Source: Hemileia vastatrix (lineage: Eukaryota; Basidiomycota; Pucciniomycetes; Pucciniales; Zaghouaniaceae). Taken from it: DNA of 64,000 nt. Below, piece after piece: positions 53,690-63,449 of this stretch. Both the position numbers and the translations under genes were made by a program. The stretch lies in assembly GCA_030280995.1 (NCBI GenBank), contig JASXTE010000005.1, positions 38,475,203-38,539,202 of the forward strand. The letters are read 5' to 3'. The notes under the pieces were generated by a model. That model searched no databases. It saw only the letters and a program-made list of their open reading frames with translations, and had not been told where the DNA came from. How positions within the stretch are numbered: position 1 is the first letter of the stretch; each line of letters opens with the position of its first letter.

Positions 53690-54811
53690 TTAATCAATAG
53701 TCCTTCCTACTCCCTCCATTGGGATGGGACCGCTAAAACTTGGTCTGGGTAGAGACACCAATGGTACGTCCTCCTCAGAATCCGAATCATCCTCTGGCAT
53801 AGGCTCACCATTTAAATCAAACTTGCCATAACTAGGGGGCCCCATATCAGCAATCCCCTTCTGCATTTTATATAATTCGTCCTTAGAGTAAGGGTTCAAT
53901 TTGTTGGCAGCAGTTTGAGCACTAGAATTCTTGTCCTTTGAGTAAGGGTTCACTTTGTTATTGGCCTTGCCAGGATTAGCCCTCAATTGGCTCTGAATGC
54001 TACTCTTCGCCTTAGTAGCAGCTGCTCTTCTAGCAGCATTAAAATCGTATTCGCCAGCCATACAGCTACCCTCCACCTGGGCAACGGTCGCCAGCTCTAA
54101 ACCACCAAAAGAAGTAGAAAATGTGGCTTTACTGACCTCTTTCTCCTTGCCCTTGTCAGCTTTACCACCATTACCATTACCATTTTTGCCACTCTTGGCA
54201 TTAACATCTTCATCCGTCACCTCTTCAAATCTGGCTCTCCTTTCAGCTGTTAAACTTCTTCTGACCAAATAAGAAGGAGACTGTCCATCACTGGGCTTGA
54301 TGAACGAACCATCAAGAAATTTATAAACTTTACCATCGAATAAAACTCGCCCAGCATCCATATCCTTGTCAAGAGCAAAACAAACTGTTGCTCTGTGCCC
54401 CCTCCTATTACAATAGGAGCACACCTTTGGCTCATTGTAGCCACCTCTATAAATACTACCACCTTTCCCACCATTTCTCCCATTGCCTGGGAAGCGGTTA
54501 CCGTTGTTATTGCCATTATAATTTTGACGTTCATAACCTCTGGACTGATAAGAAGTTGATGTCGACGAAGAAGCAATTGGGGCCTTGTTGGCCTTCTGTG
54601 TCTCTTGAACAAATATTTTTAATTGTTTCGTTAAATCTGCCAAGTGATTGACCATCTTATTGTCTACATTGCCCTTAACTTTAGCAGCCGGTAATCCCAT
54701 TTGTGCCTTCTTGGCCTCCTGGGCTTTGACCATAATATTGTTGTTTTCGGCCAAAACTTCGCTAACCTTGCTAACATATTGAGTGCATGACTCTTGATAT
54801 TTTTCCAACGC
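53690..54811 (-). pseudogene. gag: A2 gag C-terminal part, cut by A4
   Basis: A 372-codon frame with a Gly/Asn-rich segment, knuckle CSYCNRRGHRATVC (C-x2-C-x4-H-x4-C) and SDSEEDVP tail. A stop near 53690 separates it from the protease. The capsid half is beyond A4 and outside the window. Confidence 0.88.
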
Positions 54812-55958
54812 TATGGTAAGGTAAACTCTTACAGTTGCCTTGCTGTAAGCAGAATCCGGAGGAGATATGTGGATTTAGCTGAAAACCCCGTCCTTCCAAT
54901 AAAAATAACAAAGTAGGTGTTCTAAATCACTAAGCTAACCAATCTACTTGGATCTGATTGATAAAAATAATGAAACTCTAAAATAATTAACGCTTATTGA
55001 GATTAAAGATCGTGGCTGTTGATAAAGAAATACTGATAACAACAATTAAGGTGTACCAGTGAAAGATCTGAAAAGATTGACTTTTATGTTTTTATAATAT
55101 TTTTAATTTTTATGAGACAGCAATAATCAAGTCCCAGTGACGAAGACCTTTCTAAAGATACCCTATATGAAGTGTTATTTTAATTGTTGAGTAGTATTTC
55201 TAAAATGTTATGTAAAAAAAATAATAATGTTATAAGGGTATTACAAGTTATTTTAATTTGTTGAGTAATAAAAAATGAGACTGTGGTAGTTAATGATTAA
55301 GCTGTATGATGTGTCCCCCCTCTCAATTTCGAGTTTGAGAAGCGCTTAAGTATTCCTAGTCACGTGCCTAAGTTTTCCCCTCCAGAGCTCTTCCAGAGTC
55401 AATCCGGAGCCGGAACGGAGTCCGTACGGAGCCCGTACGGAGTCAAAGCGGAGTCCGTACGGAGTCCGTACGGAGTCCCTCCGGACTTCCGGACTCAATT
55501 TAGAACCTTAAAACTATAATAAAAAATCTAGAAAAATTACACATAATAGAGCTACTTCCCCTTTACATACCAAACTAATTTTCGTAGTCTGCGCAGCTCT
55601 AATTACCCCGTGAAAATTCATCAAAGTTAAGTAATTTTTGAAAACGTAAATATTTCTATAAAACTTTAAAATTCATTTAAAAATATAAGAAAAATAGTAA
55701 AATTTCTGGTAAAATTTCCCAAGGTTCTTGAGTGACTCGACTTAATACTTAAAAATTTTTCAGACCGTAAAAATAAGTTTTCTCCGTAAAATAAATTGTT
55801 TTCGTGTAGGCATTTGCTCGTGACCAATTTCTTCATATTTAAAACTCAAATAAATTAAATAAAACCCTTTTATATAAAAAAATAATAACGCCAATCTTGC
55901 ACGCCGTAATAACTCCATTTACATATTTAGGTGCCGTACTAAACTTTAGGCTACCACA
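54812..55958 (-). repeat. 3' LTR of A4
   Basis: About 1147 bp with family-A ends. The palindrome array is at 55408-55495 and includes several TCCGTACGGA units. Confidence 0.93.
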
Positions 55959-55975
55959 TCCTCCCTCCAATTGAG
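55959..55975 (-). promoter_or_regulatory. Polypurine tract of A4
   Basis: Sense TCAATTGGAGGGAGGA before TGTGG. The stretch 55976-56620 matches A1 1392-2046 and contains only the broken short ORF. Confidence 0.86.
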
Positions 55976-56620
55976 AATGTCCCCATTCTTAAAACTTTGC
56001 ATAAGTGGTTGAGCAATTCCAAAAGAATTATCTTTTCTAATAAAATAATTTGATAAATTTGTTTTAGCTGATCTTCTTTTAAATCTTTATAACAAAAATG
56101 TTCTTTCTTCTTCTCTGGCTTGATATAACATAAAATAATATAAATCTTGTGATGATTCCACTACTGAGAGCAAGGTTTGAATCCCTTCAGACTCCCATAT
56201 ACCAGTCTTCCTTCTTGTCACAGCATTGAGAGAGTGGATCTTCCTATGAGCCGAATACTCCTGATTCCAACCTCATAGGGCCCCCCACTGAGCCAAATTC
56301 TATGATTCCAATCTCGCCATAAGGTCCTCCAAGCTTCACACCAAAAATGGCCTAACACTGAGGCACTAAAAAAAATCATTCCCTAAAATCCAACTACCAT
56401 CCTAACTTCTGATTCCTTCATCACAATTTTCAAACTTTGCTATACAGCAAACCCATAAAATACTTTTGCCAGGCTTCCAATAATAATTTTAACTTTAGAC
56501 CATGTTAAAGCGCCACAAATTTTACCTAATTAACCATTATGCTTTCTTTAGCATCATCACCACCTAAAATTTTAACCTCCTAAAGCTATCAGCACCCAAT
56601 TCCAGAAATAATTGAATAAC

Positions 56621-57382
56621 CAGTTTAGAGTCTTAGTGGACAGTGATAAATTAAAAGATTGAATTGAGTTATCCAAACAAGATTGACATTCCAGTTTAAA
56701 GTCTTGGCGGACCAAACATATAATCGATTGCCAGTTTATGGTCTTGGTGGACCAAAGATCGTTTAGTTGCATAAATAACTTGATAAATTCCTAAGTAAGG
56801 CCTAGGCTTGACCAAAGATTGAATAAATTTGATAATCCAGTTTAATGTCATAGTGGACCAAACATTTGATCGACAAGTAATCCAGTATAAGGCCATAGTG
56901 GTCCAACGAATGTTGAATTATCCTGCAGATATTAATTTTCCAGTTTAAAGTCATAGTGGACTAAACAATGAATGAACTACCAGTTTAAAGTCATGGTGGA
57001 CCAAACATTTAATCGATAAGAAATCCAGTTTAAGGTCATGGTGGACCCAACACTTGATAATAGTCCAGTTTAAGGTCTTGGTGGACCTAACAAATCCAAT
57101 AAAAAAATTTAAACAATAGTCTTGAAAATTAGCCAGTTTAAAGTCTTGGAGGACTAACAGATGTCAAGATAAAGAAAATTATCCTTAATGAAAGTCTTGA
57201 AAAATAGCCAGTTTAAAGTCTTGGAGGACTAACAGATCCAAAATTTGTATAAAACCTTAAGGAAAGTCTTGAACAGTAGCCAGTTTAAAGTCTTGGAGGA
57301 CTAACAGCTCCAAAATACATATATAAAAAAAACCTTAAAGAACGTCTTGAACAGTAGCCAGTTTAAAGTCTTGGAGGACTAA
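56621..57382 (-). repeat. Array of short hairpin motifs, A4 3' noncoding region
   Basis: About fourteen copies with GGTC/GACC and AGTC/GACT stems, in the same order as A1 and A3. Confidence 0.86.
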
Positions 57383-57509
57383 CAGCTATCTTGAAGTAAA
57401 ATCCCATAGGTATTGAGTTCCCCTAGACCCTGTTTCCTGTCTAAACTAAATGAATAAAACTAAAAAGAATGAAAACTAAAAAAAATAAAACTAAGAAATA
57501 TAATAATGA

Positions 57510-57552
57510 TTTTGATTTAATTAATAAATTTTAATTTTAATTTTAATTATTA

Positions 57553-57600
<48 letters not shown>

Positions 57601-57720
57601 TTTTTTTTTATTTATTTTATTTTTATTTTATTTTATTTTTATTTTTTTTTATTTTTTATTTTTATTTTTTTTTTATTTTTTTTAATTTTAATTTTTTTTT
57701 TTTTTTTGATTTAAAATAAA
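57510..57720. repeat. Low-complexity (ATT)n and (ATTTT)n tract
   Basis: A perfect ATT microsatellite of about 14 units at 57560-57600, followed by TTTTA runs. Confidence 0.92.
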
Positions 57721-57844
57721 AGATTTTAGAAAAGATAGTTTTGAAATAAAAGTTAAAATTTAATTTTAAAGAAAGATAAATGAATGTGAAAAGAAAGATA
57801 AAAAAAAAAGTACTAAAAAAAAATTTTTAAATAAAATTTTAAAA

Positions 57845-57914
57845 GATGCCCCCCGGCCATTTGATGAGCCGTACCCTCGACATCATACCCACATCCAAGT
57901 GCAACTTGATGTGG
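57845..57914 (-). other. Structured module M1, A4 copy
   Basis: The outer GATG/CATC, inner CGGC/GCCG with loop TCATCAAATG, and CCACATC hairpin are all intact. Confidence 0.72.
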
Positions 57915-57981
57915 TTACACAATTTTGAGAAATTGAAAGAAAAGAAAATAAATGAAAGTTTTTAGAAGATAATTTTATAAT

Positions 57982-58043
57982 GATGATCACTGGGTGGGCT
58001 CCCTCCAATTTATAAAAATGATTAGAGACCACCAGTGAGCATC
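57982..58043 (-). other. Structured module M2, A4 copy
   Basis: Same pairing as in A1 and A3, with the polypurine-like loop. Confidence 0.65.
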
Positions 58044-58259
58044 ACCTTTGCAATAATTCATAATATATATTAAAGAAAAGAAATCACAATCTAACATAAA
58101 AAAATCAAAAACAAAATAAAATAAAAGAATCTTGAATCCGGCGTTGAGAGCGACGTCTCTTGATTCGTTCCAGTTTATAGTCTTAGTGGACTTCCTAAAA
58201 TTAAAAGACAAAGCCAGGATTCAACTAGAAACAGGGAAAATTTTGGAAACGAACATTAT

Positions 58260-58300
58260 GGGGTAATTGTGTATAGAGCAGCCAGCCCATCAATTACCCC
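58260..58300 (-). other. Structured module M3, A4 copy
   Basis: Perfect 10-bp stem; loop as in the other copies. Confidence 0.75.
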
Positions 58301-58520
58301 CACACTTGCCAATATTAAATTAAGAAGGTTCCCCTGTGAACACTTCTTCCAATAAATTTTTAAAAATTTTCCAACACTATCTTCACCCATATTTTAAGAA
58401 TTTTAAGTTTTCGAAAATTTCAAAGAAGGTCTTCTTGAATTTCGTTGAGTTTCATCATAGTTTCGTCGACCATATACAGTGTAACGATAGTAAAGTATTT
58501 TTTTATAAAAATAAGAAGAT

Positions 58521-59160
58521 AGTTTATCCTCGTTGCGGAGGTATAAATTTAATAAAAGTCATTAAAATTGTAGTTTATCCTCATTTCGGAGTTGATAAAA
58601 TTTAAGAAATTTCATAGTTTATCCTCATTGCGGAGGAATCCATAAAGTTTCATTGATATCATAGTTTATCCTCATTGCGGAGGAATCCATAAAATTTCGT
58701 TGATATCATAGTTTATCCTCATTGCGGAGGAATCCATAAAATTTGATAAATGTCATAGTTTATCCTCATTGCGGAGGAATCCATAAAATTTCCTTGATAT
58801 CATAGTTTATCCTCGTTGCGGAGGTATAAATTTAATAAAAGTCATTAAAATTGTAGTTTATCCTCATTTCGGAGTTATCCATATAATTTCATAAATGTCT
58901 TAGTTTATCCTCATTGCGGAGGAATCCATAAAGTTTCATTGATATCATAGTTTATCCTCATTGCGGAGGTATCCATAATATTTAAGAAGTTTCATAGTTT
59001 ATCCTCATTGCGGAGGATCCATAAAATTTAAGAAATTTCATAGTTTATCCTCATTGCGGAGGAATAAATTTAATAAAAGACATTAAAATTGTAGTTTATC
59101 CTCATTTCGGAGTTGATAAATTTAAGAAATTTCATAGTTTATCCTCATTGCGGAGGTATA
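58521..59160 (-). repeat. Tandem hairpin repeats after integrase, A4 (about 14 copies)
   Basis: Units of about 46-48 bp. Most read in sense CCTCCGCAATGAGG followed by ATAAACTA; some read ACTCCGAAATGAGG. This is the largest such array in the window. The pol stop codon TGA lies inside the first unit. Confidence 0.92.
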
Positions 59161-62100
59161 ACTTCGGCACTCCTGGTGCCTCTAGGATAGAACCGTTTCA
59201 CTTGATCGGCCGCTACCCTCTTCTTTAATACTACTCCATCCAACTCTTCTAGCACATATGAACCGCCGGAAACTTGCTCCTTGATTTTATACGGTCCATT
59301 CCACCTATCTGCAAACATTTTTCCCCACTGACTTTCCAAACTCCTATTATACACCAGGACCATATCACCTGGGTTCAAAGGTTTCCTTAATCGATGTGCC
59401 AACCGCTCATCCCAATATCTGACTGATTGATTTCGGATCTTCATCATCCGCGAATATGCCTTTTCTAAATATTCTTCTTTCTTTTCTAGCTGCATCATTC
59501 TTGCACACAATAATTCTTCAGTAGTTTTGACCGTGTCCCAGTCAACTCCAAGATATGATTCAGCTTCTAAATCAACCGGTAAAACTGCTTTCTGTCCAAA
59601 AACAAGTTCATAAGGTGAAAATCCGGTCGTCCTTTTGGCAGTGATTCGATCAGCGAATAAAACTAAAGGTAAATAGTGCCTCCATTTTTCGGCACTTGTC
59701 CCACACATTTTAACTAAAGCATCCTTGATAACTTGATGCCCTCTTTCAACCATGCCTTCAGCTTCAGGATAATATGGGGTTGCTACCCTAACCTTTGATC
59801 CAACTTTCAATACGGCCTCTTTAAACTCTGTCCCAAATTCAGGACCTCCATCTACCGTTACCAACTTCATCACCCCATACCTATATACCCAATTATTCAA
59901 AAAAAATTCTGCCACATTTTTGGCAGTTAAATTAATAAGAGGCGCTGCCTCTACCCAACCAGATAAATCATCTCTGGCCACAATTAAATATTTATACCGT
60001 CCCTCTTTTATATGAACGGCATCTAAACTAACTCTTCCAAAGAGCGTATATTCACCGGTCGCGCGTCCAGGTTCTTTTGGCCTTAAATAACTTCGTCTTT
60101 GACATTCTTCGCATGACTGAACCCACTGTTTAACAGCCATCTTCATGCCAGGCCACCAAAATCGATCAGAAATTCTTCTAAACGTTTCTCCAACGCCTCT
60201 ATGCCCGAGATCTTCATGCAGTGATTTCAAAACTAATTCTTGCCCCTTCTGTTGAGTTATAACTACTAGAGGATTTGGATACCTCCTCCTCATTAAACAT
60301 CGACCAGATAGGTAAAATGTAGATGACTTCCTCTTGATAGCCACCCATTCATCGTCTTCACAATCTTCTGGCCTCTCTAAAGTCAACAAATATTTGACTA
60401 ACAAAAAATAAAAACCAGTCTGACCCCAGACTTCATCTTGAAAATCGATTAATATAACATCAATAGGGACTTCTCTATCACCAATATCACCTGCACATGA
60501 ATGAGCCAATAATCGTTGACCCCTAAATAAATTTTTAATCGAGCTATGTCGACGTTTTTCTTCTGAACCTTTGGATCCTTCGAAAACCGTATTTGAAAAT
60601 ACCTCTTTCTCTTTATCCACCTTTTTATTTAAGTTCTCTAATTCTCCAACATATACACCATTCCTTAATTTACTACTATCCCACACTACCAATCCATCTT
60701 CCTCTACATACACCACATCTTCTTCTACCTCCTCTCTGCCAAATTTATCTACACCTTTTCCAACACCTTTATTAACATAAAAACTATTTTCCAGTTTATC
60801 CTCTTGGTGGAGGTCATCATCATCATAATCTAAACACAATAGTCCTGCCAGTTTAACCTCATGGGGGAGGTATGGAAAGTCTTCAGCTCCTTTAGTGCTG
60901 GCTTTGATAATAGGTATATCTTCATCGAACTCTTCTGAGTCTGAATCTTCTTCAGTGGGTGGTCTCCTTGATAAACCATCTGGCATAGTAAAAGTCTTGC
61001 CAGGCTTATGAACTAAATCAAATGAAAAATGTTGAATAAAAGCTACCCATCTCGTCATGGGTGCGTTCGGTAAACTTGGGGAATTAATCATCTGGATTAA
61101 CGATTTCGCATCCACTTGCAACTCAAAATGTTGCCCCCACAAAATATGCTGAAGTTTCTTCAGTATTTTCGCCACACCACATAATTCCAATTTTGGTTGA
61201 GAATATCTTGATTCGACCTCAGTAAATACTACAGATTCATACCTAACTGGCCTGATGTAACCAGCTTTATCCATCTGAGACAGAACCGCCCCAGCTGCAA
61301 CCTGACTTGAATCAACTGCTAAATAAATTCTGCCAGCATCTTTTCCATAATCCAACTTGTGCAGGACTAAATCCTTCCCTACAACCTCCTTCAACTTCAC
61401 AAACGCCTTCTCACACTCTTCATCCCACTCCCAGTCTGCATCCTTTCTCGTTAACCGTCTCAATGGAGCTGCCAATGAAGAAAAGTCCTTGATAAACATT
61501 CTAACATATACGCAAACGCCTAAAAACCCTCTAACTTCGGTCGTATTCTTGGGTCTTGGCCAGGACTGAATTTTGTTAACTTTCTTCTTGGACATAATCC
61601 TACCCTCTCTACATACCACATGGCCTAATATTTCTAAGGCTGGCACAGAACATGAAAATTTTGAACCTGAAATAGTTAAACCAGCCTCTTCAATTCGAAA
61701 CAAGATTCTTTCTAAAGTAATTGCAAACTCCCAAATGAATTTGCGTATCCCGGGATTCTCTTCCAACACCTGGTTATCATAGTCGGTTGTTGGTCCCTTA
61801 ATTCCTCCATCATCTATAAAGATTCCAGCATATTGTGGAATTTCGTCTTGAAGGATCCAAGCCATCTGAGCTTGATAAACTGCAACCGAATTTGTTGCTC
61901 CTTGAGGTAATCTTGTTAACTGTAAGCGTCCAAGTGGCGTATCGAATGTAGTGAGAGGCCTTGAGTCCGGATGTAACTCTCTCTCATCATATCCACCCAT
62001 AATATCTCCCAAACCATAGCACACTCTCCCTGAAAACGCTTCAACAAACTCCTCAGCACTAGGTGGTATCCCAGCATCCTTTATTGTAACCCTATTTAAT

Positions 62101-63449
62101 TCCCTAAGATCATGAACAACTCTAAGCTTGCCATTCGGTTTCTTGATACAAAATACAGGACTAGAATAACTTGACGTTGATTGCTCATACAGTCCAGTGC
62201 GTATCCGTTCTCTGACAACTTCAATATAGGCTTCTTTCAATGCAGCCGGAATAGGAATCGGTTTCTGCTGCCACGGTTCATGACATACCACAGGAATCTT
62301 GTAAGGCTCCCCATAGGAATGCTTCAACACACCCCTCTCCTCTTCTTCAAAAGCAATGGCCTTCTCTCGCTTGACCATCACATCCAACAACAACTTCTTC
62401 TCTTCTCCAGACAACCAACCATCAGGTCCAAAATTAACAACACCCAGTCTCTCAAAAGTGATTCTTGACGTCTCAGAAAATTCAGGCGGATTCTTTACCA
62501 AGGGACTTTCATAAGGATCTCTTGATAACCTTGGTCTTCTCAAAGGTGGATTTAATTCATCAGGTAGCGGTTCATTAATAGGTCGAACTTTATTTGCTAC
62601 TTTCTTATATTTGGCTGCGTCCACATCTAAATTAACTTGAGGTAAAAGATTTTCTTTTGTATTGCCATTAAAACTTTTATCAAATAAATCTTCTTCATCG
62701 CCAGAATCAGAATAAGAAAAATTAGAAAAATATTTTATTTCATTTTTAAATTTTACCCTTTTCTCCTTTCCCTCGTCTAATTTATAAACAGATTTTCCAA
62801 CACCTTTGCTTCCCTTATCCAACAGTAAATCACCCGTAAAGAAAGTCGGCAGTTTAACCTCTTGCTGGAGGACCTGAATTGAATTTTCACAAAAATTATT
62901 TTTTTGGGTTTTAATTATACCAAGATTTTTAATCGGATTTTGATAAGATTTTTGCAGTTTACCCTCTTGCTGGAGGTCCGTAATAGAAGGAGATAATTGC
63001 AGTTTAACCTCTTGCTGGAGGTCCAAAATAACATTTTCACAAAAATTATTTTTTTGTGTTTTAATTATACTAAGATTTTTAATCGTATTTTGATGAGATT
63101 TTCGCAGTTTATCCTCTTGCTGGAGGTCCATAATAGAAGGAGATACTTGCAGTTTATCCTCTTGCTGGAGGTCATAAAACATACCCTTCCAATTTTTATC
63201 CAACCTAATTTGGCCCATTTTGCCTTTTTTACCATTTTTAAATTTAATAGAAAAACCGGGTAAATCCAATAAACATATAGAAAAGTCCAAAACGTATTTG
63301 CACTCCAAAGTAATATTAACAGAAAATAATTGAGAATCCACTTGAATTATCTCCAAGTGAGCTGACCTATTGCAATCCGGGATCTCATCCTGAGGAGAGA
63401 TTACAACATTAGAGTGATCAGCCCCTGCTACCCCAAAAAATGAGGGCAT
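59145..63449 (-). CDS. pol: A4 Pol polyprotein: RT, RNase H, integrase (intact)
   Basis: 1434 open codons counted from the ATG at 63449; in vivo it is probably entered by -1 slippage at 63434-63440. Residues 1-80 are unique; about 85-205 are the LQQEVKLQ-type repeats. RT is about 400-640, with the first Asp in LGDIMGGYDE near 480 and FIDDGG near 543 (instead of the usual Y-x-DD). RNase H follows: IYLAVDSSQ near 712, ESRYSQPKLEL near 750. A linker with MPDGLSRRPPTEED and acidic stretches precedes integrase: HHCC about 1080-1118, Asp about 1142 and 1199, Glu about 1233. The C-terminal WNGPYKI...KRFYPR block has no chromodomain. It copies RNA to DNA and integrates it. All catalytic residues are present, so activity is plausible. 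Confidence 0.93.
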   Translation of the reverse strand: MPSFFGVAGADHSNVVISPQDEIPDCNRSAHLEIIQVDSQLFSVNITLECKYVLDFSICLLDLPGFSIKFKNGKKGKMGQIRLDKNWKGMFYDLQQEDKLQVSPSIMDLQQEDKLRKSHQNTIKNLSIIKTQKNNFCENVILDLQQEVKLQLSPSITDLQQEGKLQKSYQNPIKNLGIIKTQKNNFCENSIQVLQQEVKLPTFFTGDLLLDKGSKGVGKSVYKLDEGKEKRVKFKNEIKYFSNFSYSDSGDEEDLFDKSFNGNTKENLLPQVNLDVDAAKYKKVANKVRPINEPLPDELNPPLRRPRLSRDPYESPLVKNPPEFSETSRITFERLGVVNFGPDGWLSGEEKKLLLDVMVKREKAIAFEEEERGVLKHSYGEPYKIPVVCHEPWQQKPIPIPAALKEAYIEVVRERIRTGLYEQSTSSYSSPVFCIKKPNGKLRVVHDLRELNRVTIKDAGIPPSAEEFVEAFSGRVCYGLGDIMGGYDERELHPDSRPLTTFDTPLGRLQLTRLPQGATNSVAVYQAQMAWILQDEIPQYAGIFIDDGGIKGPTTDYDNQVLEENPGIRKFIWEFAITLERILFRIEEAGLTISGSKFSCSVPALEILGHVVCREGRIMSKKKVNKIQSWPRPKNTTEVRGFLGVCVYVRMFIKDFSSLAAPLRRLTRKDADWEWDEECEKAFVKLKEVVGKDLVLHKLDYGKDAGRIYLAVDSSQVAAGAVLSQMDKAGYIRPVRYESVVFTEVESRYSQPKLELCGVAKILKKLQHILWGQHFELQVDAKSLIQMINSPSLPNAPMTRWVAFIQHFSFDLVHKPGKTFTMPDGLSRRPPTEEDSDSEEFDEDIPIIKASTKGAEDFPYLPHEVKLAGLLCLDYDDDDLHQEDKLENSFYVNKGVGKGVDKFGREEVEEDVVYVEEDGLVVWDSSKLRNGVYVGELENLNKKVDKEKEVFSNTVFEGSKGSEEKRRHSSIKNLFRGQRLLAHSCAGDIGDREVPIDVILIDFQDEVWGQTGFYFLLVKYLLTLERPEDCEDDEWVAIKRKSSTFYLSGRCLMRRRYPNPLVVITQQKGQELVLKSLHEDLGHRGVGETFRRISDRFWWPGMKMAVKQWVQSCEECQRRSYLRPKEPGRATGEYTLFGRVSLDAVHIKEGRYKYLIVARDDLSGWVEAAPLINLTAKNVAEFFLNNWVYRYGVMKLVTVDGGPEFGTEFKEAVLKVGSKVRVATPYYPEAEGMVERGHQVIKDALVKMCGTSAEKWRHYLPLVLFADRITAKRTTGFSPYELVFGQKAVLPVDLEAESYLGVDWDTVKTTEELLCARMMQLEKKEEYLEKAYSRMMKIRNQSVRYWDERLAHRLRKPLNPGDMVLVYNRSLESQWGKMFADRWNGPYKIKEQVSGGSYVLEELDGVVLKKRVAADQVKRFYPRGTRSAEVIPPQ
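63428..63440 (-). promoter_or_regulatory. -1 frameshift site of A4 (U UUU UUG)
   Basis: The 0-frame CAT TTT TTG GGG TAG ends protease; slipping back on TTTTTTG gives TTT TTT GGG GTA and the pol frame. The frames overlap by 22 bases. It fits the X XXY YYZ rule. Confidence 0.82.

Larger units (their letters stand above)
32484..54811 (-). mobile_element. Composite family-A element A2, interrupted by A3 and A4
   Basis: In sense from the right: gag (cut by A4 at 54811), protease, pol, integrase, tandem tail to 48105. There it is fused to the middle of a second integrase (48104-47278) that continues after A3 (36224 to about 36090), then tail, 3' noncoding modules, polypurine tract and 3' LTR 32484-33644. 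Two partial copies are therefore joined. The coding part has many stops and shifts. Confidence 0.85.

Noticed and set aside
58521..59160. Regular direct repeats resembling a CRISPR array
   Set aside because: Spacers are related to one another, no cas genes exist, the context is a eukaryotic retrotransposon, and the repeat also occurs in pol.
59145..59300. Chromodomain at the integrase C-terminus
   Set aside because: The protein ends soon after the KRFYPR block; no aromatic cage motif is seen.
61307..61782. Several frames of 60-95 codons opposite pol, seen in every A copy
   Set aside because: They are antisense shadows of conserved RNase H and RT sequence and have no independent signal.
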